64,000 nt of DNA from Paramecium octaurelia (lineage: Eukaryota; Ciliophora; Oligohymenophorea; Peniculida; Parameciidae): assembly GCA_905182995.1 (NCBI GenBank), contig CAJJDP010000084.1, positions 292,024 through 356,023 of the forward strand, given 5' to 3'. The position numbers and the translations under genes are program-made. Below the pieces are notes generated by a model that searched no databases, was not told the DNA's origin, and was given only the letters and a program-made list of their open reading frames with translations. Shown here piece by piece: positions 13,101-24,923 of this stretch (position 1 is its first letter; every line of letters begins with the position of its first letter).

Positions 13101-13354
13101 AGAATTAAAAGTAAGAATCTTTCATATCTAAGTTTGATAATCAAAGGTTGATATCCATAATGACAGACTTCCCAATCAAATTAGAATTGGCATAATATCC
13201 TTTACCATCAGATGCTAATTTCAGAATGGATGTTCTAATGTGGAAATTGAGAGATTTTGATTAAGCCTAATAGTGGAAAGAAAACCTTGAAATATTTTAA
13301 AGGCAAGATAGAAAATTGAGAGAAGCAATGGGACAAAAAAAGAAGAAGAAATGA
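10168..13354 (+). CDS. Oxysterol-binding-protein-related lipid transfer protein (PH, START-like, ORD)
   Basis: Seen: nine exons (introns 10333-10359, 10553-10578, 10705-10730, 10835-10860, 12266-12288, 12504-12530, 12653-12677, 13111-13132) close to 994 residues. The N-terminus looks like a PH domain (YLLEGEILVKGKTFGLWQPK). Residues about 145-340 resemble a START fold. A long acidic/Gln-rich linker leads to an oxysterol-binding domain with FNPILGETFQ and the signature CEQISHHPPV, then LPSDANFRMD and a basic KKKKK C-terminus. Known: OSBP/ORP proteins exchange sterols or phosphoinositides at membrane contact sites, with PH domains targeting them. Inference: the START-like module could carry a second ligand. 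No FFAT motif was identified by eye. The ORD assignment is secure, the START assignment moderate. Confidence 0.92.
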
Positions 13355-13587
13355 ATTTATAAATGTAAGTATTTCTACTTTTAATTTTATGAAATTGGTA
13401 TTATTTTTTTTAAATTAAAAAAGTAATCTAAGTAATGATTCAAACTTTCTTTTATGAAATTTGTTTAAGAATCATATGGTTATTGTTTTTAAGCTCTAAG
13501 TTAAATCCTTAATTTTTATAGGAAATGAGAGATAGGATTTCTTTTTAGAATTTATAACAATTATCAACATAAAAATTCGAGTTAAAA
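13355..13587. other. Convergent intergenic region
   Basis: These 233 AT-rich bases separate two convergent genes, with no recognisable feature. Confidence 0.5.
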
Positions 13588-15841
13588 TCATAAATCATCT
13601 TTAGACTTTTTGTTTTTTTTCTTTCCTTTTTTTAATTCTTTTTCTAATTCTTTCCTTTTTAATCTTTCTTCTTCCAAAATTTCTTTCAGGATTTCTTCAT
13701 CAAAATCTGATAAACCTGATTATTGACTAGCTTCTTTTCTTTTTTGGAATATCTCTTCACAATTTTTTTCTATAATTTAAATAGAATTAATATTAATATT
13801 GTTAGACTATCCCTTATATTATTTTTCAATAAATTTACTAAGAGCGTCATAATCGAATCTTCCAATTAATTTGGAATAACTAAAATTATCTTATAAATTA
13901 CATCTTTTTGCTACTAGAGTATGCGACGAAATTAGGCAATGTATCATCAGAAATATCAAATTTTAATAATAATTCATCATGACATGAAGCATCAATGAAA
14001 ACAAAAGATGCTTATTTTGCTCCATGAATATTTTTTATTTTATCAAGCACTTCCAATTAATGTTCCCATTTTGTTAAAATATCATCATGTTTCACTTATT
14101 TATGTTCACCATTTAATAATGCAATGTAACATAATGTTTATTTTTTTTCACAATATTCCTCTAATTACTCTTAATTATGTATTTCCTAAACCTTTTTGCT
14201 GGATGTCTTTTTAGATTCATCAAACTAAATATTAAATATTATTATACTGAATCTAAGAATGATTTAATTTCATCATAACCATGCTTTCCTGTAAATAGTG
14301 CTTGTTTTACTTAATCAGGTTTTAGTTCTTCTTCTAATTCCTTTTTATCCTTGACATCTCTAAAGATTATAGTAATTGCTGGTTGATTAGGTATCTAAAA
14401 TTAATCAATAACCTTTTAAGAAGCATTTTTAAAAGACAAGAATTTATACTTGCCATGATATTCTTACAATTAGCTCAAGACTCTGTAAGTTAATCCAACT
14501 TGGGGAGTCTAATAAAAATAAAGCACAACAATGTTGTTATCACCAATGTATTGGCTCAATTACATTTACAATGATTGTTCATTAATATTAATAGTCTTAT
14601 CATCAACTAATTCTTATATGTCTTTATTTATTTCATCTAAAGAATACTCTTTAGTAAATGATATTTTGGATGCTCTTTTTTTTGCTGTATTTCCTACTTG
14701 ATAAAATCTGATACTAGGATAACTTTTAATTTGCAACTCCTTGACTAATTCTTCATCCTCTTGAGTATTAACTTAAAATTCATAATAATCAAATAAAGAT
14801 TTATATTTTTTTATGGTTTCCTCCCATGCCTTATGGGGTGTCTCTTTATAAACATGTACAAATGCTGGTTTATCATTTCTTAATAGCTATTTATTTAAGA
14901 TATTTTGATCTAATTTAGTAGGTGTAATCACATTTTATTTTTCATTGTTCTTTTCTTAATCATCTTATTTTTGTCTTCTATTTTTTCTTTCTTCCTACTT
15001 CGTTGATTATTCATTGACTTGTTCATATGGAATTCTATCTTTAGCAGCTAATCCCCTAACAAATTTCTTAATTGGTTTGAATAGTAAATCACCATCAAAT
15101 AGATCTCTATTATAAGTATTATCTCCATTATTTTCTAATCCCACTATTTGTGGCAATTCCTTGATATCAAATTCGTCTAATAGAGATTATGTTTCTGGAG
15201 TTGCTACAACTTCTCCAAATTTGACTCTTTCCAAATAATGTAGATTCATGGCTTTAAGTAGAGGTGAAGTTTCTTTCCTTTTTGTAAAAAGAATGACTTT
15301 ATTCAATTTTGGATCAGATGTCTCAAATTTCTTGAGTTCCTCTAACGTATTAATTCTAATAACATGATTTGGGATGAATTTGTATCCATATTATCCCAAA
15401 CTTTATGGAGTGGCTTCTCCTTAAAATCTGTGTTCTGTAGCTATCATCTTTTCTTTTGTATACGGATTTATTGGTTGAGTTGGTGGCTCAAAGAAAGTAA
15501 TTTATGGTAGATGTTATATCACATCTTAACTGCAATATGGTAATTAATCGCTAGTTTTAGATTGTATAATACTTAGATTTAGGATCCTTATTTATTTCAT
15601 CACAATTAGCTCCATATGCATTTATTATGCCTTCTTAATCCTCAGCTACTTTTTCTATTAGTGAAGCAGCTCTTTGGCAATTTTCGCATTTGTCTGAATA
15701 GAAATAAACAAGTGAAACAAATTCCGATTCTAAAATCGCTCTAAAATCTTCTAATTTATTGGCATGTTTAATGAGATAAGAATTCTCAAACAACGCTGCA
15801 CTAAATGAGCACAGGACAGCTAAGAAAATGATTTTCAACAT
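13588..15841 (-). CDS. ER thioredoxin/PDI-like protein
   Basis: Seen: four exons on the minus strand (introns 15551-15572, 14225-14247, 13880-13901), 728 residues. The N-terminus MLKIIFLAVLCSFSAAL is a signal peptide. A thioredoxin-like module follows with VYFYSDKCENCQRAA, the C-x2-C active-site position. At least one further thioredoxin-like segment (LQIKSYPSIRFY, the cis-proline loop) lies around residue 380 without a C-x2-C. The C-terminal 60 residues are Lys/Glu-rich and end KSKDDL, similar to KDEL-type ER retrieval signals. Known: PDI family members catalyse or chaperone disulphide formation in the ER. Inference: soluble ER resident. With one redox pair and an unusual CENC sequence, chaperone or adaptor function is as likely as oxidase activity. 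Confidence 0.82.
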
Positions 15842-16048
15842 AATTATTAAAATTCTAGAATAAATTATAGACGTGTTATATATTTCATAAATAAAGATAT
15901 AGATATCTGTTGATTTTTCAATAACTCAGCATATAACACTGTTAGAATTGGTTAAATAACCTTTGCTGTTTTAGATATTCAACCTTCAAACTATTTTAAA
16001 TGATATGAAAAAAATAAATAGTATTTAGTTTATTAAATTTATTATTTG

Positions 16049-17005
16049 ATGTATTCAACAGATCCTAGATTGCAATAACAATTTGGTCAATAAACTAATC
16101 AGTTCCAGGTTTCACCTAGATAAAATCAGTTTGTAATGAAAAATAAAAATGTTCATTAGGTTCAATCTCCAAGACAATTTTAGTAATCTCCAAATTATAA
16201 CAACGGTTAAATGATATCTCCTTAATAAAGATAGTTAATGGTTATTATTGTGTTAAAAAGTTTTTAGGGATCACCTCAATCACAACAGATGAAACAGCTA
16301 CAATTACAATAAAGTCCGATTATACCAACGAGATAGACACAATAAAACCCCATAAACATGTCAAATCCTAAAACCATTAGACCAACAAATTAATCCTAAA
16401 AAGTTGGTCAAAGTTCACAAGTAAATTTAATAATTAATCTATGATTAGTCATCGTAACCTTAAGTGTAGGCTTAGGAATTTAGACATATAGAGAGACCTT
16501 TGCAAGTAGTAAAAGCTGATGGTAAAAGTTCTAATCGATTTTAAAAGATATTGAGGCTCCTTGGAAATCAAAATGTGCAGCTTTGGAAAGATAAATTTTA
16601 GAGTTATAAATTCAAATTAAAAAGAACAATGGCACAATTATCGAGGAAAATGTACAAGAAGTGTAAGATGACACAAAGGTTAAGAACTTGTTAAACTTAA
16701 AGCAAGAATTAGAAAAAAAGATATCTGACGATGAAGAATTTATGAAAGAATTAAGATTAAAATTGTAAGAGCTATAGGAAGAATATCAAGTTATAATTAC
16801 AGAAAAAGTTACTTATGCATCAAATGAAGTAGAAACTTGGATGAAGAAATACACAAATTTAGAAAAAAATTATAAGGAAAGTTAATAAAAGATATCAGAT
16901 CTTAAAAGATAATTAGCATAGGTTGAAGCAGCTGATAAAGCAGCATAGGATTAAAAGAAAATGGATGCAAAATCAGAAGTTAGAAAAAGTTCTAAAATCT
17001 TTTGA
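16049..17005 (+). CDS. Gln-rich coiled-coil protein
   Basis: Seen: introns 16241-16267, 16421-16448 and 16522-16547 give 291 residues. The first 150 are Gln/Pro/Ser-rich and probably unstructured. From DIEAPWKSKCAALERQ to the end is an almost unbroken coiled coil rich in Glu, Lys and Gln. The neighbouring gene upstream is divergent, about 200 bases away, so the gap probably holds promoters for both. I do not recognise a family; many ciliate cytoskeletal or basal-body proteins share this architecture, but that is only a resemblance. Confidence 0.75.
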
Positions 17006-17067
17006 ATAAATAATAAGAGATTTTAAAACAAAAAAATTCTGTGAGGGAACTGTTATAAAAGTGAATT

Positions 17068-18444
17068 TCAATTTCCCTCTTCGATTGGTTAGCCTCCTCT
17101 TCTAATCCACCTTACTCTTTTACCTTCTTACCATTCTCCTTCCTTTTCCACCTTTGATGAACCTATGTAGATTCCTCTGCCATGCTATTTGCCATTTGAC
17201 CAGTCTCCTTTATAGACCTGATAATCTTTAAAAAAATCATACTCTGCCATCAGGCCATTTAAATTCTCCGTAACCATGTTTTTTATCATCCTTATATTAA
17301 CCCTCATATCTTCTGCCATCCAACCAAGTAAAAACCTTTGGTTTGTATAAATAACCATACCCCTTTGCCATCCATTTTATTATTTTTCCATTCTCCAACG
17401 TATTTCCTACCGTCTTCCCAACTATATTCTCCTTGTCCTTAAATATTATTTTAATAGAAGTCTCCAACATAAATCGAACCATCAGCCCATTTAAATGTAC
17501 CTCTACCATCTTTCTTTCCATTCTTATATTATCCTTAATAACTAGCACCATCTGGCCAAATTTCTTATCCTTCCCCATTCTATCTATCATCTTCCCATTG
17601 CCCAATATACTGAGCTCCATCCATATGAACATATTTTCCCTAACATTACATCTAAATAATTTACATAACCATGAGCCTTGTCATTTCTCCATTCTCCTTC
17701 ATAAATATCACCATCAGAATGAATTAATCTGCCTTTGCCACATGCTACATTTTAGTACCAGTAGCCTTCATACAATGAACCATCCTGCCAAATTTGTTTT
17801 CCTCTTCCGTGTCTCTATCTAGATAAAATAAATGCAAAAATATACCCGTTCTTCCATTAACCTATATAAACACTTCCGTTCTCAAATTCATAAGGACCCA
17901 GTTGTGGTAAATCTTTGTATTCCTCTTAATCTTAATCGTAAACAAACTCATCCAATCTCTCCAAAACCTTTGTATAATTAAAATATACTTGTCTAGTTCG
18001 ATCTGTCAAAAAGTCAGGTACCCTTTCAATTTTTCTTACTCTATCATTTGGAGCATGCTAATTAGCACCAGCACCTTACTCTGGACCCTTTGTATAGGCA
18101 CCTTCCTTCGCTGTCACAGATGCCTTTTCTTCCTATTATTGATGGTTTTCCATTCTTTTAGGTTCAAGACTTTATTTAATGCACTTATCTGAAACTTGTT
18201 CCGAACTCTTTTGGGTTTCTTTTATTTTCTTAACCTCTTCTCTCGCCTTATGACCTCTTATATGTGCTATTCATAATTCCAAACTGAAATTACCTTATAT
18301 TTTTGTAGCCTTTTCCTTAACTAAATTTTCATCTAACTGTTCATCCAATTTTTTATCTGGATCTTATGATTGATTTACTCCCAAATTAACTTATGTTTTT
18401 TGATCACCACACCATGCTTATTATCCTGTACAACAACTTCCCAT
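17068..18444 (-). CDS. MORN-repeat protein with IQ motif and lipidation-type N-terminus (copy 1)
   Basis: Seen: six exons (introns 18267-18293, 17819-17845, 17640-17664, 17336-17360, 17218-17242), 415 residues. It starts MGSCCTG, a glycine-2 and double-cysteine arrangement typical of N-myristoylation plus palmitoylation. An IQ-like helix [14 protein letters not shown] lies near residue 50. From residue about 165 onwards there are about eight MORN repeats ([29 protein letters not shown] and so on), and it ends VRWIRRGG plus a short tail. Known: MORN repeats form elongated beta structures at membranes and cortical cytoskeleton; IQ motifs bind calmodulin or related EF-hand proteins. Inference: a membrane-anchored cortical scaffold. 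It lies directly downstream of a paralogue on the same strand. Confidence 0.9.
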
Positions 18445-18620
18445 AATCTGTTATGCAGTAATTTATATAAAAATTATATTAAATTATATAAATTATGCAA
18501 CTAAATCATTCTTACTTCATGATCCCTTAATCGAATGATCAAAAAATATCATTTGAGTTAGAATTAATCAAAATCCCCTTATAAATAATTAACTTAAAAT
18601 TCCAAAGAAAAATTTATTAA

Positions 18621-19922
18621 TCAAGATTCATTAATCGTAAACTCTCCTCCTTTCCTAATCCATCGAACTCGCTTCCCATCAATCCATTCCCCTTCCTTCT
18701 CGACCTTTGATTTCCCTATATAAATCCCGATACCATGCTGCTTCCCATTCTACCAATAGCCTTTAAAGATCTTAAATTTATCTTATAGATACCCTCCCAT
18801 CCGGATAATACAACACTCCATATCCTTATTTCACGCCATTGACATAGTCGCCCTCATACTTCTTGCCATCTTTCCAATAAAATGTCTATAAATATAAACA
18901 TACCAACTCACCCCCTTTCCATGCATCTTATTGTTCTTGTACTGTCCAACGTATCTCTTCCCACCGACAATCTTATAGTCTCCCTGACCTTCGAACCTAT
19001 TCTCCTAAAACTCTCCTTCATAAACCGATCCATCAGCCTCTCTTAAGATCCCCTCACCATTCTTCTATCCATTCTTGTAGTCTCCTTCAAAAGTAGCTCC
19101 ATCTGGCCAGAACTCCTTACCCTTCCCATGCTGCTTATCGTTCTCCCAATTGCCTTAATACTTAGCTCCATTCTAATGAATGTAAGTACCCTACTATTAA
19201 TAATTAATACAATTACAAAACCATGAACTTTATCATTCTTCCAATCCCCTTCATAAATGTCTCCTTGAGCCAATAACAACCTGCCTTTGCCATGTTAACA
19301 ATTATTGAACCAATATCCTTCATAATATGACCCATCAATCCAAAACTATCTTCCTCTCCCGTGTTTTTAACTTCATAAATTAAAATCTAATACCAATTGT
19401 TCCATTGACCTTCGTATATAACATCGCCTATCAGCAGTGGTTTAGAGAACGGGTACTCTGAAAACTAGGCATCTTAATCGAAATTAAATGGATCCAACTT
19501 ATCAAGAACCTTTGATAGAAGGATCATTTATTACAGTTTTAATTTTATCTGAGTACTTGGAGCTGATATTAACTTCTTTTACATTAAACACAGGAATATG
19601 CTATTAACCATCGATGTTAAATTTTAAAACATTTTGCTTGTTTTTAAAATTTTCCTTCTGATTCGATCTATATTGATAAATGAAACTCTCATCCGATGTC
19701 TGTGCCAATGCCTTTGTCTGTTGTTTCTTCATTTTCTTTCTTACTACATAACCTCTGAATAATTCTTAGATTTCATATATTTTGAAACATACTCTAAATC
19801 TACAAAGCCTTCTTATTGAGAAGCACTAAGTCAAATTTCGAGGGGTCTGAGAATTACAAATCGTAACTCGCTATCTGAAAATTCGCATTTGCCAAATTAT
19901 GACCTCCACAACAATTCCCCAT
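18621..19922 (-). CDS. MORN-repeat protein with IQ motif and lipidation-type N-terminus (copy 2)
   Basis: Seen: seven exons (introns 19765-19792, 19510-19534, 19371-19393, 19191-19216, 18886-18911, 18771-18792), 383 residues. It starts MGNCCGG, carries an IQ-type helix [14 protein letters not shown] near residue 45, then eight or so MORN repeats and the same VRWIRKGG ending as copy 1. Several introns sit at equivalent positions in both copies (for example after HGKG within one repeat and after PDGR within the last), which shows a local gene duplication rather than convergence. The two copies diverge most in the linker between IQ and MORN parts. Function inferred as for copy 1; the membrane anchor is predicted only from the N-terminal sequence. 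Confidence 0.9.
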
Positions 19923-19973
19923 TAATGATATTTTTAGAATAAATAATAGTAAATTAATAAAGATGATAAATAT

Positions 19974-21567
19974 TCAATAGGCACAACCCTTAATGGAAAG
20001 CCACTTTATTTCTTTGCCACATTGATAAAACAAAAAAAAAGGAAAGACAAGGATTACAATTAACAAGATTAATAATTCTCCTAATAGAAAATAAATGCAT
20101 GCAAAAAGACTAATATTGAACAATCTAATACCAAAATTTGGGCCTTGATGATCTGCACAATTTCTTATTGAGTAGTACGAAAGGCTTCACAACAGACTTG
20201 CAGGCCGATTTCAAAACCAACTTAACTATCAGAACAGGGCATCTAAATGTATAGAGAATCACTCTGGGGATGAAGAAGATTTTCCTCATCTTATCAGGAT
20301 TTGGAACCTCCTTCCTCGTGTTAAAACGACCATTGGACCAAACTACAATCAATTGAATGAAGTACTAGCACATCCCCTGATCGACCAATATCGATAGTGA
20401 TATTCATGATAGGGTTACAAACAAACCCAGCAAAACTGAAATGAACAATTTGCGCAAGTCATATGGTTACATCCAGCATTTTTTTAAATATGGGATTTGC
20501 ATTTTGGACAATACTTTATACAATATTTAGCCAAAGCCTATTTAAAATCTCCTTAAATTGCATCCTAAAATATAGAAGTACGTATACTTCACATAGCATT
20601 CCTTGATGGGCAACCTGGCCACAATTAAAACAGACTAACTAACCACATTCGCACTGTATCAAATTAGTTTTTGGGTCTTTTTCAATATAGCGATCGCAGC
20701 CTTTTGCTGGACACCACTTTTTATTAGGATCATTCTCGATTTCATACTTTCTCTTGAAAACCAAATATAATTGGAATTTCTATTCACTCACAATTGACTT
20801 AATGACATCTTCTGAGAAAATGACGTTGCATCCTTCTTGTAAACAGGGAATGTTATGTATTTTTGCAATTTTGATTCTGTCTTCTAAGTATTCTTTGTAG
20901 CAACTCCTTTGGAATATGATAAATTGATACTCACAAAACATGTGTTCGCATTCTAGAAGTCTGACGATTCTTTCAAAATTTGAACTGCAAATAGGGCAAA
21001 TTGGATTTTAGTCAAGTGGGTGTAAATCTGATTCTTCTTATGGATTATTGTCTTGAAAATTCTATTTTCTTTAATAAACTGGAATCAGGATATAGTGTGC
21101 AATTGGTATTGATTCTGGATATTAACTTAAGTTTTACCTGTTTTACCATTGTTTCTAACTTCGGAATTGTCATCAAATCGAATAATTGAAATGGATTTCT
21201 GACTATCACTCTATTAAATATTATGAGTTGGAATATTGACTTCAATTTGTACATCTTCCTTTTTGACTGCCTGTTGTGAATCTAGTCTTTTTGTGTTGTA
21301 TTTATTCTGCTCATCAGCGATCTATAAATGAGAATAGCTTGCAGAATCATAATCAATGTTTTAGTTCTCGAATTAGTGATCATTTAAACCTTCTTTATGT
21401 TATGTTTCTACTTGATGAGAATGCTATTGTAATGTCTCACCCCCTTTATTCAACTTGGAAGTTTAAATGGTAGCATCATCATTGCTATTAGGATTAGATG
21501 AGAATTGAATTATAGCACTTGATTGTTGATTTTATAATCGCTGTTCTCTTTGCGATATTGGCAGCAT
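19974..21567 (-). CDS. RBR-type E3 ubiquitin ligase with C-terminal membrane segment
   Basis: Seen: six exons (introns 21115-21137, 20907-20930, 20565-20587, 20343-20365, 20110-20131), 492 residues. After a 175-residue Gln/Asn-rich N-terminus comes RING1 (ICPICSSNFE, LECEHMFCESC), an in-between-RING region (WCPAKGC, CECGQLVCFNC) and RING2/Rcat (YCPKCKSHIQKNAGCNHMTC, then FCWVC). The catalytic cysteine of an RBR ligase normally lies in this second block and is present. A hydrophobic stretch of about 28 residues (LFACIYFLLGELLILLIVIL) near the C-terminus is a likely transmembrane helix. Known: RBR ligases pass ubiquitin via a thioester on RING2. Inference: a membrane-tethered ligase. The N-terminal exon boundary at 21137 has one plausible alternative 32-base intron. 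Confidence 0.9.
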
Positions 21568-21882
21568 ATTTTCTCCTGAATTAATTTTATTTGTTGCTAG
21601 CATCAAAGAACTAAATAATTGCACTTTTAATTATTAAATAATTATTCAATTCAATGTGTTATCTCTAAATTTAAATATTTATTGCTCTGTTCTTCCTAAT
21701 CTGTTCCACTTCCCCCATCTACTTTTGATTCCAGCCATCAATGCTGCACATTCATAATATTCAATCTTATTAATGGGTTATGAAAAATGAAAATTCTATA
21801 TAACTGTTTAATAGCACAGGAATTACAAATTAATGAATAAATAACAATATTTTAATTTTCATTAGAGAGTTTATATTTTTGA
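21568..21882. other. Divergent intergenic region
   Basis: About 315 AT-rich bases between the 5' ends of two divergent genes, presumably holding both promoters. I recognise no specific element. Confidence 0.5.
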
Positions 21883-24199
21883 ATGCAACCCGAATAAATC
21901 GTAGAGCAAGAGATCTCTAATAGAGTATTCGAAAATTCATCATAATATCTCTTTCAAGAAAAAACAGTGATTCAATAGACTCCATCAGGGAATAATTTAT
22001 TTATCGAAATTTCAGACAATAAGCAAACAAAAATTGATTTAATCAAGGTTATCGAAACTGATAAGAAACAAGAAGATGCGTAAAGATAACATAACCAAAA
22101 TTAAAATCGATCAACACCACCATCAATTCACGTTTTCGAACCTCAACTTACATTATAAAATCATAGTGCTCATCATCTAATAGATTCTACAGGTAAAACT
22201 TATCTCCAGCAGAGATTATATCAATAAGCAGTGTATAATGGAGAGTTTCATAGCTCAGATAGATCTTAAACTAATTTTTAGTAAGCTATATCAAGATTAT
22301 AGGAATAACTTACTCAATTAATACAAATCTAACTAATTTTTCAAAAGAGATATCAAGTGGGTTTATTTCTTGATTCTGATTAGTGTTTTCTAAACTGTCT
22401 TATACTGTACATATATTCTCAATAACTAAGGATATGAGTATTTGGGAAGGTGGAACAAAGGCATTGATTTGGATGGTAATAATTCTATCTAAATTTTAGG
22501 CACACTTTGTGGTTACGGTAGAGCAGAAAGCTACCCCTTCATTTATTTGAATAATCCTATGAAAGAGTACCTATACCAAAGAGCGTGTGTATCACAATGT
22601 CCAGATGACGAACAGAAGTAGGTGGATTGCTTGAGTAACCATTTAATCAAGACATGCAATTCACTGATAAACATATCAGATCCAAACAAGGATTTCATAA
22701 TATATTCGACTTTCAGATGTAGATTGATCCATATACATAATTTAGATTAATACAGTATTTGTATTCCGAAGACTATGAATTACTTTTATTAGACTTCGGA
22801 AATCTACAATTTTGAATTGATTTAATCATGCATCTCTGATTTGTGGGTGATGAGATATCCAGTGTTTGCAACATATTTGGTGACTATATTTCTAAAAGTG
22901 ATATTGGACAAATTGATAAAGGTAAGAATGTAAAAAATATATGTTTCATGTGTTTTACTGATTCTGTTGATCGGAATTGCAGGAGTCTATTTTTTTCATA
23001 AGTTCATCAAGTTGATTAACATAGGATCCTTCGATACGTAAATTCATTTTTAATTATTTATAGACAAATAGCTACCATGACAGTGGATTATGCTTTTGTT
23101 TTGGAGCATACATCAAAACCAAATCCAACATTGGCTTTATTGATGTCAATCATTCTTGTGATGGTTTTCTATATTATGGCTTATTTGTTTTATAAGTTGA
23201 ATAATGAAATTAAACTATTGTTTATTGGATTGAAATTGATGAGGAAATTTCAAAAATCATAGAAGATGGTCTAAGTTCTGATATTCACCAATTTTCTAAA
23301 GTTTTTAATGTTCATAACATACTTTTACACATTCATGGCTACATTAGCTCCACCAAATATTGATAATCATAATCAAATATTTACGAATGGTTTATCCTTT
23401 ACTCAATATTGCTTGGGCATTTATCTAATAATCTCACTGAGATACTGTTATTTTTTGATTGATAATTTATTGAGTTTCTTTACAAGTTCATTGTTTTTGG
23501 AATGGTATGGATTAGCATTAATTCAATAGAATGAATTAGACTAAACACAAAACTTCAAAATTCCTCAAAAGAAAACATTAATTTATAATTTGGGAAGTGT
23601 AGTAGCTTAAAGCTCAATCATTTTCTTCACAGATTATTTTGTTAATGTTTGGAATCTCTTTAGTATGATCAACAAGAGGCTAAAGTTGAAATTATACTTG
23701 CAGGATTACAATCACTATTCTTCATTGAATCAATTCTCCACTATTGTAACACACTCAATCCTATAATTAGCTTTCGCTTAAGAATTGCACCTTTAAACAA
23801 GCCATCGAGATAGTCGAGTAGTTGAATGGAATGATATTGCCTGTGCATCAGAAGAGGATGATTTAAATGTCTCAAGTGTATGGATAGCTCAATCAATACT
23901 TCATTAGTTTGCTTGCTACTATGATAATTTATGTTATCTAGAGATTGCTGTATTCTGATTAGTTGTTTTCCATATATCCAGGATTGGCCATGGGATTCGC
24001 CATTGGTTTATTTGTATCTCAAACTCACTATGTTGAAATGCAATCAGGGATCTAGAGTCTGTTCCACATCTATTTCCTAGATTAGGAACAATCATTGTTG
24101 TTGGGTATTTTGACATTCTTCAGAAGGAAGGATAAAAAGAAAATGATCTCACACATTGAATAATAAATTAAGGACTTCAAGTAGTAGATTGAAAAATGA
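21883..24199 (+). CDS. Choline-transporter-like membrane protein (SLC44/CTL family)
   Basis: Seen: five exons (introns 22281-22302, 23038-23063, 23746-23770, 23933-23962), 737 residues. A 145-residue polar N-terminus leads into the first membrane helix WVYFLILISVFQTVLYCTYI, followed by the family's extracytoplasmic loop with GRWNKGIDLDGN, a CGYG and ACVSQCPDD cysteines. About nine or ten further hydrophobic segments follow, ending with SIYPGLAMGFAIGLFVSQTH and a basic/Gln-rich tail. Known: CTL proteins export or import choline and related amines at plasma or organelle membranes. The large Cys-containing loop and the order of helices support the family; substrate is not proven. Exon lengths close exactly. 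Confidence 0.85.
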
Positions 24200-24338
24200 A
24201 TAGTTTGTTTATTACTTATATATTCGATGATTCCCACACTCACCTTGAATGACTTCTTGTACAATCAAAGGTTTCTCAGTCTTTCTATTTAAGACTCTAT
24301 TAATTTTTAAATATATATCAAAGATTTTATTTTAATTT

Positions 24339-24752
24339 ATGGGCAAAAAGGAAAAGGGAAAGCAAAATCCACTAGGCGAAGTGAGCAGAGATTATACTAT
24401 TAATCTTCACAAGGCTGTTCACAAGGAAACATTCAAGAGAAAGGCTCCCCGTGCTGTTAGTCACATTATTAGATTTGGTATGTGAGTCAAGATTAATAGA
24501 AAGCTCAAAAAAATATGTTGACAGAAGATGTAAGAGTTGATCCACAATTGAACGAAGAAATTTGGAAGACAGGAATCCGCAATTTGCCAAGAAGAATCAG
24601 AGTCAGGTATATTCAATTGATTTATCCTATGCAGACTCCAAAGAAAGAAGAAGGAAGAAGATGATGGAAAAGGAAAATACTATACCCTTGCATAGCATGT
24701 TCCAGTAGATTCATTTGCAAACCTTAAAACAGAAATTACAAAAGTCTAATGA
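24339..24752 (+). CDS. RPL31: Ribosomal protein eL31
   Basis: Seen: three exons (introns 24478-24503 and 24607-24634) give 119 residues. Recognisable eL31 sequence: [20 protein letters not shown], then [20 protein letters not shown] and RRIRVRLQRKK, with the usual C-terminal YTLAQHVPVDSF strand. Length fits the family. It is a structural protein of the large cytosolic ribosomal subunit near the exit tunnel. The second intron splits the arginine cluster of the RRIRVR motif. Confidence 0.97.
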
Positions 24753-24923
24753 TTTACATAATTGTACAATACAATAATATATAAATAAGTTTATTACTTC
24801 TTTGTTACATAATATTGAGAATATCACATTGGAGTGTTATTCAACTTGAATATAAATGAATTCTTATTAAAACTAAATCCAAAATCTAAGAGTGATGACA
24901 TTTACTAGTTCTATGTAAATTAA

